Origin: a virus
Length of the DNA: 57,650 nucleotides
IMG/VR virus record: IMGVR_UViG_3300023301_000010
Location: 1 to 57,650 of that record
Strand: one strand, 5' to 3'
This document shows, piece after piece, positions 7,761 to 16,115 of the stretch. Under the pieces are notes generated by a model. The model was not told the DNA's origin. It worked only from the letters and a program-made list of their open reading frames with translations, and did not search any database. The first letter of the stretch is position 1; each line of letters starts with the position of its first letter. A program made the position numbers and the translations under genes.

Positions 7761-8320
7761 TTTAGCGGCACGTTGGAAAAGCGGTCATAATAGGGGGCGA
7801 TGCCCTGAAACCGCGTCTGGGGGCTCATTTGTGACACTTCGGGGGCAACAAAAAGAGCATCTATACCGTTTACCATCCCACCTTCGGCAAAGCGGAAGTT
7901 ATATCCGGCTTTGACTCCGTAAGAAGGCTCCGTATAAGGAGACTGAGCGCCTTGCACACGTCCGTAGTTGCCACCAACGGACAAAATTCCCTGTCCCAAC
8001 GGCACTTCCGTCCCGGCAGAATATCCCCGGTACTTGCCCGCTTGCATAAATCCGGCATTTGCGGGCAATCCGGGGACGGCAAACTGCCCTTGGGTCGGTT
8101 CGTTTTGACTGAACTGCTGTTTTGTCTTAGAAATCAACTCTTCAGACCCCGGAATAGGGCCAAAAGGGATGCTTTGGTCGCCTTGGATCGGTTGATCCGT
8201 GTAACGGGGGTAATCAACTTGCGAAGGGTCAAATATCTGCCGTTCTAGCGGCAACGGACCGGAAACGTTCAGGTCCGGGGGCAACGATCCAAGATATCTA
8301 TACCAGTCTTCGCCTTGCAT
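7757..8320 (-). CDS. Late protein of unknown function with beta-rich C-terminus
   Basis: A 187-residue protein. The first ~100 residues are Pro/Gln/Gly-rich and look disordered. The second half (GILSVGGNYGRVQGAQ, then YGVKAGYNFRFAEGG) alternates glycine and aromatics as in outer-membrane-like or fibre beta hairpins. The ATG overlaps the portal stop (TGATG), and the end overlaps the acyltransferase start (ATGA). It is a possible substrate of the adjacent acyltransferase, because it has a lysine pair in a polar segment (ISKTKQQF). This is speculation from context. Confidence 0.6.
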   Translation of the reverse strand: MQGEDWYRYLGSLPPDLNVSGPLPLERQIFDPSQVDYPRYTDQPIQGDQSIPFGPIPGSEELISKTKQQFSQNEPTQGQFAVPGLPANAGFMQAGKYRGYSAGTEVPLGQGILSVGGNYGRVQGAQSPYTEPSYGVKAGYNFRFAEGGMVNGIDALFVAPEVSQMSPQTRFQGIAPYYDRFSNVPLK

Positions 8321-10740
8321 CACATTCCGCCCGTCCGTTGGAGCTGCGCCGCTACCCTCATCTCTGCGATTTGCTCAGTAGACATAAGACGCGCCTTTTC
8401 CATGGCGAGCTTCTCGGCATTACGCTGCTTATCTATCTGGATCTGTGCAGCGTCGCCCTGTGCCTTCCGCATATTGTCTTTTTCGCGGATATCCAGTTCG
8501 CGGGACTTCAAATCAACAAGCGCATCTTCGCCCTGACCCTTGGGAGTAAGCTGCTCGAGGGTTTCAGTGACAAGTTTCGCTTCGATGCGAGAGATTTCAA
8601 GCTGAAGCCGCTGCGGTTCGACCGCTTGTCCGGTTTCCTGCTGAACTTTTTCAGCTTCGCCTTGGACCTGAGTGGTCGCCAACATGGCGATGTGTTCCAT
8701 CACATGCCCGAGCAGGATACCGTACACCGGAGGTGAAGTCTGCACGATGGGCGTGAGGATGAACTTCATATGTGCCTGAATGTGCGACATATGGTCTTGT
8801 TCGGGAAACACTCGCAACGCCTTCTCACCCTGAGGGGAAGAAAGCGACCGAGCATTCTCCACCGCCGCGCTCTCCGCCTTGGGTTCTGTGGGAGGTACGA
8901 GCACCGCGTCGATATTCTGCACGCCTAGGGCCGAGTACATCCGGCGATAGGCTTCGTACATGTTGTGCATGTCGGGGGAGAGCTGAGCGAGTTTGAGCTG
9001 CTCCTGCGCCAAAGTGATGCGCTGCGTCATGCTGTAGATATTGGGATCGCTCACCGGAACGATGTCGATCCTGCGGTCGAAGTCCTGTGCCTTCACACTC
9101 TGCTCGGCACCCGGAACTTCGTAGGGGTACTCTTCGGGCAAATCTTCAGCAAACACACTGGCAAGAAGCTTCAATTCCTGCTTCTGCGCGTAGTGCAGCC
9201 GCTTGTGGACGGCAGACATCACACGACTACCACGCTCCAACAGAGCAATGGTAGTGCCGACGGGCATTTCCTGATTGCCTTCGCCCATGCCGAGGTCGGT
9301 CGTACCGATGAACTTTTGAGCAGCGCTGATGCAGAAACCCATCAAGCTGAACAAGGTGGCCGAAGGCTCCTTGTACGGCAACGGCATCAGGTTTTCGCGC
9401 AACGCGCCACCCGGAGCGTCAACGTCGCGCCACTCGCCCGGTTGCAGCGGGGACTCTTGGTCCTGAATCCGCATACCCTTGGCTTTGAATCCCGCCGGGA
9501 GGTTGCTGAGCGTTCCGGCGTCGATCAACTGACGCAACAGCGACGTAGAACTGCGCGACAAGTTGCCGATAAGGTGGACAAGCCCGAACCCGTAGAAACC
9601 GAGGCCCGGGAGAAACTTGTAGTGGACGAAATACTGGCGCTTGCGCTTGCGAGTGTCTTCTTCGCGGTAGTTGCGGCGGATGGAAAGGACTTCACCGCTC
9701 GTGGCTTCGATGGTCACGATGTACGGAAGCTTGACCCCCGTCGGTTCGCCTTCAGCATCTACATCCTCTGAACCTTCGATGTCCAGATTGCAGTGGCACT
9801 CGTAAAGGACAAACTCATCGGGGGTGGACGAAGGTTCAAGGCCCGTGATCTTGTCTTGTTTGTCCTTGATGATGTCGTCGCTGTTTTCCGTCGGATCCTG
9901 AAGTTCAACGTCGCGGTAAAAACCACTGACCTGTTGCTTCTTCAGAGTGTTTGAAGTGACTCGGACCACATGCGTAACACGCTCCGCCGTGGACAGATCC
10001 TTGGCGCTGTACGGAACGATAAGATCCTTCGCCTGAACGAAAGGACTCGTTGCACGGCCAAGATCACCGTCGTAATAAACTTTCTTAAATGCCGAACCGC
10101 CGTAGCCGACGTAGTACAGCATCTGGTCGAAATCAGGATCATATTCCTCCATGATTTCGGTGATTTGAAAGTTCATGTAGTTTTTGACGCGTTCGGCTTG
10201 AGCTTCCTTTTCAGGAGTCACCTTGCCGATCACTTGCGTACGAGTCGGACCCCCTGCTGGGAGAAGTTCCTTGTACGCCTGAGCCTGAAACTGCGTGACC
10301 GCTTCGTTCAAAATAGGGTGCGTAACACCCGTAGCCCCGTTGAACGGTTCAGTGCGTTCTTCGTACGTCAGCCCAAGGAGCGTGAGGCCTTCTTCGTAGG
10401 TCTTTTCCCACTCGGCCCTGCTCGACTTGTCTTCTTCAATGAGAGACGTGAGGTCCTTGCTGATGGAAGCAAGGTCGGTGTCATCCATCTCATCGGCAAG
10501 GTTCGCACCGAACCCCAAAGAACTGATTCGCTTTTCCGGTTCGTCAAAAACGATGGTGGCACCACCCTCGTCGTCTTCAACGATCTCAAAGCCTTCGTCG
10601 TCTTCAGGAAGCGTCTCTTCCAAATCTACTGTGGTCTCATCCGTCTGGTTCGGTACCGACGGGTATTCGTCCATCTGACCTTCAATGCTGAAAGCAGAAG
10701 GCAAAGGACGTTCAACGTTGTTGAAAGGACCAACGGCCAT
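8320..10740 (-). CDS. Portal protein
   Basis: An 806-residue protein, large like podovirus portals (P22 gp1 is 725). It forms the dodecameric DNA channel at one head vertex and docks the terminase. It opens with a very acidic N-terminus (residues ~30-70), then a conserved core including GATGVTHPILNEAV, YYVGYGGSAFKKVYYD, LPGLGFYGFGLVHLIGNLS and a long helical C-terminal region (LEQLTPKGQGEDALVDLKSRELDIREKD) resembling the portal barrel helix. It follows terL with a one-base overlap, the canonical order. I am confident from the core pattern and synteny. Confidence 0.85.
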   Translation of the reverse strand: MAVGPFNNVERPLPSAFSIEGQMDEYPSVPNQTDETTVDLEETLPEDDEGFEIVEDDEGGATIVFDEPEKRISSLGFGANLADEMDDTDLASISKDLTSLIEEDKSSRAEWEKTYEEGLTLLGLTYEERTEPFNGATGVTHPILNEAVTQFQAQAYKELLPAGGPTRTQVIGKVTPEKEAQAERVKNYMNFQITEIMEEYDPDFDQMLYYVGYGGSAFKKVYYDGDLGRATSPFVQAKDLIVPYSAKDLSTAERVTHVVRVTSNTLKKQQVSGFYRDVELQDPTENSDDIIKDKQDKITGLEPSSTPDEFVLYECHCNLDIEGSEDVDAEGEPTGVKLPYIVTIEATSGEVLSIRRNYREEDTRKRKRQYFVHYKFLPGLGFYGFGLVHLIGNLSRSSTSLLRQLIDAGTLSNLPAGFKAKGMRIQDQESPLQPGEWRDVDAPGGALRENLMPLPYKEPSATLFSLMGFCISAAQKFIGTTDLGMGEGNQEMPVGTTIALLERGSRVMSAVHKRLHYAQKQELKLLASVFAEDLPEEYPYEVPGAEQSVKAQDFDRRIDIVPVSDPNIYSMTQRITLAQEQLKLAQLSPDMHNMYEAYRRMYSALGVQNIDAVLVPPTEPKAESAAVENARSLSSPQGEKALRVFPEQDHMSHIQAHMKFILTPIVQTSPPVYGILLGHVMEHIAMLATTQVQGEAEKVQQETGQAVEPQRLQLEISRIEAKLVTETLEQLTPKGQGEDALVDLKSRELDIREKDNMRKAQGDAAQIQIDKQRNAEKLAMEKARLMSTEQIAEMRVAAQLQRTGGM

Positions 10741-12206
10741 CAGTAGTACACCCTTCGCACAGGAGCCCCGTTGCGCTCATAAACATAATCATCAGGATGA
10801 GTAACGAACCCTCCCTGACGGAACCGCATGAGGGCTTGCGTCATCGCGTCAACCATATCATCATGCTCGCCGAACGGAAAGGCGGCGGTTTCTTCTATTA
10901 CCTCATCGGCCCAACTCGCCTCCGGAGCCCAAACCAATCCGCTTTCGAACAACGGAGCCACGGCATTCGCGCGGCTGATCTTGTCATTCCCTCGACTGGG
11001 ACTGAAGTTCACAACCGGAATACCCGTGGCCCGTAGCTCTTGAGTCAAGGGCATTCCCGCCGCCTTGCTTTCGATCAAAACCGTATCGGGTTCCCAATAC
11101 TTGTATTCTTCGTAGGCTATCCGCTTCAGTTCAGGGAATTCCCATCGGCCTTTCTTCGCGTCCAACAGAATCAAGTTGGGCGGTGAATCTTCCGTCGGGT
11201 AAAACACGCCCCACGTTTGAATCGCGCTGAAGTCGGCCGTCTGCGTTTTCATAAAAGCGGTGTCGTAACTCTGCATCACATATTGCAGCTTCGGCACTTT
11301 TTCATGTGTCCACCTTTTCCACCACAACCGCTTGATGATGCTGGACGTATCAGAAGTCGGCTGCTGCATATACTGCGCTTGCCACTTGCTGAGCGCGATA
11401 GAAGCTCGCACCCCTTCAAGTTCGTCCAAACTCCAGTATTCCGACCACAACGGCGAACCATCCGGCATGATGGCCGGGAACTCGACCACTTCCCACTTGT
11501 CGGCCTTGGGGTCGTTCGCACTCTGCTTCAACAATCTTGCAGTAAGGTCCATCTCACCCCACCGCGTCATAACCACCACAATGGCCCCGCCCGGCTGCAA
11601 ACGCTGTCGCGGTCCACCCTGATACCACTCCCACGCGGCATCGAGCGCCGCAGGACTCATCGCATCCTGCTCACTGTGCGGGTCGTCTACAATAAACAAA
11701 TCCGCTCCGCGACCCGCGATGCTGCCCCCCACACCCGCCGCGTAATACTCGCCACCGCCATCTGTTTCCCAACGATACGCCGCCTTGGAATCGCTCTTCA
11801 ACTTGACGCCAAAAACGCTCTGGTATTCTTCAGTCTCCATAAGGGTCTTCACCTTACGGCCGAATCGTACCGACAAATCTGCCGTATGCGTCGCTTGCAT
11901 GATCTTCAAATCAGGCCGACGGCCCACCATCCATGCAGGGAACAAGAAGCTCGCAAATTCGCTCTTCGTATGGCGGGGCGGCATATTGATAATCAATCGC
12001 TTCAAATCACCACGCGCCACCGCTTCCAATTTCTCAGCTACAATCTTATGATGTCGTCCGGCAATGAATCCCGGCCACACATACCGCACGAACTCTAAAA
12101 ACCCGCCACGCGCATTCTCGCTCGCAAACAAATGCGCCGCCCGCTGACTGAGCTGAGCAAACCGCTTGACGGCATCTTCCGGCAACGCTTCGAGGCTATT
12201 GGTCAT
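10740..12206 (-). CDS. terL: Terminase large subunit
   Basis: A 488-residue packaging motor. The N-terminal ATPase shows a Walker A-type NMPPRHTKS (residues ~74-82), Walker B LFIVDD (170-175) and a coupling motif near VVVMTRWGEMDLTARLL. The C-terminal nuclease starts near SYDTAFMKTQTADFSA and ends with HDDMVDAMTQALMRF, a usual third acidic motif of TerL RNase H-like nucleases. It is preceded by a 640-bp repeat-rich gap and followed directly by portal. The ribosome site upstream of the ATG is weak. Confidence 0.93.
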   Translation of the reverse strand: MTNSLEALPEDAVKRFAQLSQRAAHLFASENARGGFLEFVRYVWPGFIAGRHHKIVAEKLEAVARGDLKRLIINMPPRHTKSEFASFLFPAWMVGRRPDLKIMQATHTADLSVRFGRKVKTLMETEEYQSVFGVKLKSDSKAAYRWETDGGGEYYAAGVGGSIAGRGADLFIVDDPHSEQDAMSPAALDAAWEWYQGGPRQRLQPGGAIVVVMTRWGEMDLTARLLKQSANDPKADKWEVVEFPAIMPDGSPLWSEYWSLDELEGVRASIALSKWQAQYMQQPTSDTSSIIKRLWWKRWTHEKVPKLQYVMQSYDTAFMKTQTADFSAIQTWGVFYPTEDSPPNLILLDAKKGRWEFPELKRIAYEEYKYWEPDTVLIESKAAGMPLTQELRATGIPVVNFSPSRGNDKISRANAVAPLFESGLVWAPEASWADEVIEETAAFPFGEHDDMVDAMTQALMRFRQGGFVTHPDDYVYERNGAPVRRVYY

Positions 12207-12411
12207 CGGTCCATCTTTCTGGGGAAATTGGAGTATGGGGCCATGCCCCGGTACCTTGCAACTCAGTTTGAGAAAAGGGGGCAGGCAAACCCGGTACCTT
12301 AACCGAGAATTAAGGATTCGGGGGCGAGTAACTTTTGAAAATTGACCACGAACCGTGGAAAACTTGGTTTAGGGTTTTGTGGTGGTTCCATGCACAGAGA
12401 AAGGGGGGGCC
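12207..12411. other. Noncoding leader of the terL operon
   Basis: This is the gap between terL and the iteron array. It carries a direct repeat CCCGGTACCTT at about 12247 and 12290, flanked by G-runs. I see no convincing promoter or gene. With the neighbouring array it forms the upstream region of the late operon, so it may hold the late promoter or a packaging signal. Confidence 0.4.
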
Positions 12412-12742
12412 GACTCTGGGATTCTACCGATGAGATTAGTAGATTGATAGAAACCACCGACACCGATTGTAGAACCGATGACCAGATTCCACTGATATAT
12501 GACGTAGATTGATTCCACTGATATATGACGTAGATTGATTCCACTGATATATGACGTAGATCATCCGATTCCACTGATATATCACGTGGATTGATTCAAC
12601 ATAGATCTTATGTAGATCATCCGGATTCCACAGATATATCACGTGGATAGAGACGATTTGACAGAGGACTTATGTGGAATCAATCCACATAGATCTTATG
12701 TGGTTAACCGGGATTCTACAGATATATCATGTGGTTTGATTC
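12412..12742. repeat. Array of ~26-bp iterons, each with a GANTC site
   Basis: Units begin GATTCCACTGATATAT and continue to (G/C)ACGTAGATT; starts are at 12485, 12511, 12537, 12567, 12593, 12624, 12712 and 12738. The first three are identical or nearly so; later ones vary, and some become imperfect palindromes of the form TCCAC-N11-GTGGA. Eleven GANTC sites lie at 12412, 12420, 12485, 12511, 12537, 12567, 12593, 12624, 12677, 12712 and 12738, against about one expected in 330 bp. The array lies directly upstream of terL. Possible roles are methylation-sensitive regulation, a packaging site or a replication origin. Confidence 0.85.
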
Positions 12743-12838
12743 CACATTCCCAAAGCGGGAATGGTTGGACAAATGAACCACATGCCGGGAATGTAGAATA
12801 CGGACAGAAAGAAAGCCCTACCCATAATGGGTAGGGCT
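12743..12838 (-). terminator. Hairpin region ending in a Rho-independent terminator for the 12845-13363 gene
   Basis: On the minus strand AGCCCTACCCAT and ATGGGTAGGGCT pair perfectly around one base (12814-12838) and are followed by TTTCTTTC, so it terminates the gene whose stop is at 12845. Further along, ATTCCC and GGGAAT at about 12746-12762 form a second small hairpin. The terminator insulates the orphan gene from the terL operon. Confidence 0.8.
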
Positions 12839-12844
12839 GACTGA

Positions 12845-13363
12845 TTACGCTGCGAGCGGGACTAGGTGGACAAACGGGGTGCCCCATGTCTTAGCGTTCG
12901 GGCTGTACCCGCCGTTGAGCAAGGCGAGCAGACAGACCGGATTGTTGGGAGTGTGTTGCTTGACCGTGCCGATAGCGGCCTTGTCGCCCGACTTGCACCA
13001 TGCCCAATGTGCACCGAGATTAGCACACGTGAACACATGGTTTTGGAGGAGCGCCCGAGTGCCGTTGGGATTGCCGTTGTAGCCGAACGGGACCGGACCT
13101 TTGAGGCCTTGCTTCTGCCAGTCGGACGCAACGTTGTTACGGACTGTAACTCCGGCGCGAGCCCAATGCCCCCCGCAATGCTGATTGACCCATGCGCGGA
13201 GCATTTGCACGTTGATGGGCGACTGAGCCGTGCCGAACAAGGCGTTGTTCGCGGGAGGGGCCGACGTGGCCACGGGAGCGGACTTGACCACGGGAGCGGA
13301 CTTGACCACGGGAGCGGGGGACTTGGCCACGGGAGCGGGGGACTTGGTAGCGGACTTGGACAT
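12845..13363 (-). CDS. Orphan protein with KSAPV repeats and a conserved-looking C-terminal domain
   Basis: A 172-residue protein. Residues 1-36 are a tandem run of KSPAPV/KSAPV units encoded by near-identical 15-18 bp repeats, so the linker is prone to length change. The rest (LRAWVNQHCGGHWARAGVTVRNN onwards) is a compact domain with three to four cysteines and several tryptophans. I do not recognise the family. It is monocistronic, between two repeat-rich gaps and its own terminator, in the interval between the small and large terminase. A packaging or DNA-binding role would fit the place but is unproven. Confidence 0.65.
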   Translation of the reverse strand: MSKSATKSPAPVAKSPAPVVKSAPVVKSAPVATSAPPANNALFGTAQSPINVQMLRAWVNQHCGGHWARAGVTVRNNVASDWQKQGLKGPVPFGYNGNPNGTRALLQNHVFTCANLGAHWAWCKSGDKAAIGTVKQHTPNNPVCLLALLNGGYSPNAKTWGTPFVHLVPLAA

Positions 13364-13739
13364 GACTTAACCCTTACGTTACATTAACCAGCAGCACCGT
13401 GCTGCCAGTAACCTCACCCTACGCCCATTAAAACTCTATTACAAGCACTTTTTTACATGTTGCGATGCGAAATAGTTTTTGCGCCGCACACAATCTACAT
13501 TCTCAGATGTAGATTGTTTTGACACACATCTGAGAACGTAGATTGTTTGAATCCACACGACGATCCTGTGGAATCGACGATTTGATGACCTTGAGCGGGC
13601 GCTCCCATGATCGTCAAACCGGTCTCCTCTGTCACAGGCAGAGGATTCGATGACCATGGACCTGTCTCCTCTGTCACAGGGAAAAGATGAAATGATGAGT
13701 TTGTGATCGTCTTATCATCATTTCTAGTCTTCAATGGAC
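13364..13739. repeat. Repeat- and hairpin-rich gap between orphan gene and nuclease
   Basis: This gap holds a perfect 9-bp hairpin AATCTACAT-TCTCAG-ATGTAGATT near 13490-13513, followed by a second CGTAGATTGTTTGA copy. The motif GTAGATTG recurs in the 12.4-12.7 kb array, so the two gaps are related. A 17-bp exact direct repeat GTCTCCTCTGTCACAGG lies at 13622-13638 and 13664-13680. GAAATGATGA (13689-13698) pairs with TCATCATTTC (13715-13724) and may terminate the nuclease gene on the minus strand, since ATCTTTTC follows. No gene is apparent. Confidence 0.75.
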
Positions 13740-14183
13740 CTATGACGACCGACGAAGCGAAGAGACGATGTATTCGACGCACTTGGCATGGGCTCCGGGG
13801 CCAGATATACTGAAACAAGGGACAACGGCGCACGGTCCCTTGACCATCGTTATTTCAGGGATCCTATACGCGGCAAATAAATATAGAGTCTTTGACTCTG
13901 GATGTCCTACCAAGTTGAAGACGTTGTCTTTTTGCCTTGATCTTAGGGTTTGCCACGCAATTTGGGCGGGACGCCAGAGGTTAGACAGTGACAAGGATTT
14001 GGTGCGGCATATTTTGAGCTCGAGCCAAAACTCGATCCCATCTCTTGCCCCTCCCGTCGGCGAGGAGACCACTCCATTCAAATCTGGTATGCCTGTACCT
14101 ACCCATGCCTCCAACCGAGTCCAGAGGACGTCCCTGTCAGTTGCCTTTTTTAAGTCGGCCCAGAGTTTCTTTTCCAGTGACAT
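13740..14183 (-). CDS. PD-(D/E)XK nuclease (VRR-NUC/Holliday-junction resolvase-like)
   Basis: A 147-residue protein with the compact nuclease signature: GIPDLNGV (Asp34), then EFWLELK (Glu55, Lys57), followed by LWRPAQIAWQTLRSRQ where QxxW/Q is a usual fourth motif. Such enzymes cut branched or structured DNA, for example recombination junctions that must be cleared before packaging. The ATG at 14183 lies 47 bases inside the small terminase gene, so a shorter overlap would need a later start and lose conserved residues. Adjacent terS suggests a role in processing concatemers; I infer this from position. Confidence 0.8.
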   Translation of the reverse strand: MSLEKKLWADLKKATDRDVLWTRLEAWVGTGIPDLNGVVSSPTGGARDGIEFWLELKICRTKSLSLSNLWRPAQIAWQTLRSRQKDNVFNLVGHPESKTLYLFAAYRIPEITMVKGPCAVVPCFSISGPGAHAKCVEYIVSSLRRSS

Positions 14184-14715
14184 GCGTAGCCTCAAGATCT
14201 ATGGTTGTTGCAGTCGCAGAGGCGAGGGCAGGGAACTCGGCCTGTAGGCGGCGGATCTCCGACATGACTTCCTCTTTGGACATCTGGTCGATCTTGCCCA
14301 CCAATATTTCCTGTCGGGTGATGTACAACCCTGCGGCTTGCCCTCTAGCCTTCTCTGCACTTACAGCTGCCGGATAATTACCATTCTGATAAGCCGCGTC
14401 TCGGATCTCAGCGAGCTTGCGAACGTGGTTATCAAAGTTGACCTCATACTTTCTAGCGAGCTCGCTCTTTACTTGTCGGATGTAATCCAATGCTTGCGGG
14501 TAATCCCGGCCGTTGAGCAGCGACGACGCCATACTGGCAGCGCTCGCCTCTGCATATCCCGCCATGCGGGCGGCATCCGTCTGAGTGACGTCTTCCGAGG
14601 CAAAGATCTCACAGAACTTCTTCTGCAGGGGTGTCAGTCCCATCGCCTGTTTAGGGTTGGGGACGATCTCAAGCGCGGACGTTTTCGGCTTCCACGTGAT
14701 CTTCGGTCTAGCCAT
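14137..14715 (-). CDS. terS: Terminase small subunit
   Basis: A 192-residue DNA-recognition subunit. The N-terminal LTPLQKKFCEIFASEDVTQTDAARMAGY is a typical terminase small-subunit helix-turn-helix of the Terminase_2 type. The centre is a charged oligomerisation helix (NHVRKLAEIRDAAYQNGNYPAAVSAEKARGQAAGLY), and residues ~140-165 resemble the TerL-binding tail. It opens the packaging module, separated from TerL by the nuclease, orphan gene and repeat array. The ATG at 14715 follows GGAG. Confidence 0.85.
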   Translation of the reverse strand: MARPKITWKPKTSALEIVPNPKQAMGLTPLQKKFCEIFASEDVTQTDAARMAGYAEASAASMASSLLNGRDYPQALDYIRQVKSELARKYEVNFDNHVRKLAEIRDAAYQNGNYPAAVSAEKARGQAAGLYITRQEILVGKIDQMSKEEVMSEIRRLQAEFPALASATATTIDLEATHVTGKETLGRLKKGN

Positions 14716-14810
14716 TGCGGTCTCCTCAACCGTGTCTTTCTAGCTTGCATAATAAGGACCGAAAAAGCCCCCGACAAGCACGTTCAAACGCCTCCTTAAC
14801 ACAGTTAAGG

Positions 14811-14841
14811 AACTCTCTCTATAAGAGGATCAATGATATTG
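14811..14841 (+). repeat. Left arm of 31-bp inverted repeat
   Basis: AACTCTCTCTATAAGAGGAT and the next 11 bases; pairs with the reverse complement of 15146-15176 with two adjacent mismatches (AG versus GA). Identical arms this far apart in a noncoding region suggest paired protein-binding sites. Confidence 0.85.
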
Positions 14842-15145
14842 AGGTGATATTGAATAAGATATTGAAATTACAAATATATTGGGATAGTGTCTTTTTCGAC
14901 AGAGACATCAATTTTCAATGACCATCTTTCGCGTACGCGCAGGGGTTTAAAAGTTCTGTTTTGATGGATTGGAGATAGTGTGATAGTTAAGATAATTTTA
15001 AGATATCGGGTTAACCCTTTGAAACTGTTCACTGATAGTGAGATATCGGTTATTGGCCCTTTCACAATGACCCATAATTCTCTCACCCGGAAAACACGCT
15101 ATATGGATATCTCCTTATTTTTCAACTACTTCCCCTAATATCTTC

Positions 15146-15176
15146 CAATATCATTGATCTCCTTATAGAGAGAGTT
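15146..15176 (-). repeat. Right arm of 31-bp inverted repeat
   Basis: Reverse complement begins AACTCTCTCTATAAGGAGAT and matches the left arm at 29 of 31 positions. It lies about 130 bases past the terminator of the small-gene operon. Confidence 0.85.
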
Positions 15177-15298
15177 GCGAACGAACAGGGAACACCGAAC
15201 ACCACCCCAATGATATCAAGCACTTACCCGAAACCCGCGAGCGACCCCCGAGCCGAAACCCTATTGAAAACCCCGTTGAAATCCACCCGAAAAACCAT

Positions 15299-15334
15299 GA
15301 AAAAAGGGGCCACGGACATGCGCCCGTGGCCCCT
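15299..15334 (-). terminator. Rho-independent terminator ending the early small-gene operon
   Basis: On the minus strand GGGGCCACGG and CCGTGGCCCC form a perfect 10-bp stem (15307-15334) with an 8-base loop, followed by TTTTTTT. It lies 13 bases beyond the stop of the 15347-15604 gene and closes the leftward early transcript. Confidence 0.9.
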
Positions 15335-15346
15335 GAGAACGACAGC

Positions 15347-15604
15347 CTACCCGCGAGAGCTGTCGTTCCGTCCGTTGAAATCGATGTGAACTCGAGCAAA
15401 GAATTCTTGGTGTTGCCCGGTCTCACGAAACTGCTTGTTCACACGAAAAGCTTTTTCGACGGCTTCGCTGCCGGATGAGTATGCACCACAGCATGTGACG
15501 TATTCCCCCTCTTTGGGAGGGAGAGGCGGTTGATCATTCGCGATCCGATAGATATTGACATATAAGAATTTTGACACGGCTTGTTTATCCTTCTTACAGT
15601 GCAT
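15347..15604 (-). CDS. Small protein, unknown
   Basis: An 85-residue protein, last gene of the early chain. It has two adjacent cysteines (VTCCGAYSSGSEA) and a C-terminal ARVHIDFNGRND segment. The start overlaps the end of the upstream gene (shared ATGCACTG region), implying coupling. I recognise no family. The GC-rich terminator follows immediately. Confidence 0.6.
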   Translation of the reverse strand: MHCKKDKQAVSKFLYVNIYRIANDQPPLPPKEGEYVTCCGAYSSGSEAVEKAFRVNKQFRETGQHQEFFARVHIDFNGRNDSSRG

Positions 15605-15824
15605 GTAGAACGAACTGACGAACGTTGTCGTCGTTCGCGGTATCGTAGAATTCCACTCGAGACCCGTCTACAATTACCACCCATTTTTCGTACTCTCCTA
15701 TGAATGGAGATTGCGAACTTACCCCCGGAAAGAGGGCGTAGTCTTCGGTCTCGAATGGACGAAGGCCCGTATTCCCAAGAACGCGGAAAACATTCTCCGG
15801 CTCCAAGCGCCTACGCTTTTCCAT
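15594..15824 (-). CDS. Small protein, unknown
   Basis: A 76-residue protein with a basic start (MEKRRRLEPENVF) and a beta-like middle (KWVVIVDGSRVEFYDTA). It overlaps the next gene by 11 bases. The ribosome site AGGAG lies just upstream. No family is recognised. It may be translated from a promoter within the 15.8-16.1 kb gap. Confidence 0.55.
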   Translation of the reverse strand: MEKRRRLEPENVFRVLGNTGLRPFETEDYALFPGVSSQSPFIGEYEKWVVIVDGSRVEFYDTANDDNVRQFVLHAL

Positions 15825-16115
15825 CCGTTTGCTCCTTCTCCTAGCTACACCCTAAGCGTAATACCTAGAAACACCGACTACAACGCTCGTTTTGTCGCCC
15901 CCGCATCATCTCCCTATCGCTTCACGCCACGAGAGAGGGCTCCTACAGGCCTCCACCGCTTTTTAGCTATACGGGTAGCGGCCCCCACCTCCACAGGCCT
16001 CCTTGAGCCTCCTACGCGCGGCACGTAAAAACATCCGTTGCCGTAACCTTGCTCAAAAACGGTTTCACCCCCCGTCTTGGACGGAGGTGATTGTTCAGTG
16101 GTGTATGGAACAGTT
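15825..16115. other. Gene-poor gap with duplicated CAGGCCTCC element
   Basis: No convincing gene. Two copies of CTCC(T)ACAGGCCTCC occur at about 15940 and 15990 flanking a GCGG-CCGC stem around TTTTTAGCTATACGGG. On the minus strand CACCTCCGTC/GACGGGGGGTG (about 16065-16090) could form a weak hairpin after the 16116 gene. I found no tRNA-like T-loop. Confidence 0.4.

Larger units (their letters stand above)
14716..15346. other. AT-rich intergenic region with long inverted repeat; candidate replication origin or early/late switch
   Basis: About 630 bp without a gene. Arms 14811-14841 and 15146-15176 form a 31-bp inverted repeat with 29 matches and about 300 bp between them. Inside, GATATT/GATATC/GATA boxes are frequent (GATATTGA at about 14837, 14847 and 14858, GATATCGG at about 15003 and 15042), in strong contrast to the GC-rich coding sequence. 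It separates early from packaging genes. This resembles phage origins and divergent regulatory regions, but I see no definite DnaA box. Confidence 0.55.

Noticed and set aside
8965-9771. 268-codon plus-strand frame opposite portal
   Set aside because: Antisense shadow of portal, with no start signals.
12299-12642. Short minus-strand frames through the iteron array
   Set aside because: They only translate the repeat (IYVIYQWN-type periodic text) and have no ribosome site.
12412-12742. Repeat array as a CRISPR
   Set aside because: Units are contiguous or nearly so with no unique spacers, and there are no cas genes.
15825-16115. Possible tRNA or ncRNA
   Set aside because: No T-loop consensus or cloverleaf pairing could be found; only small repeats.
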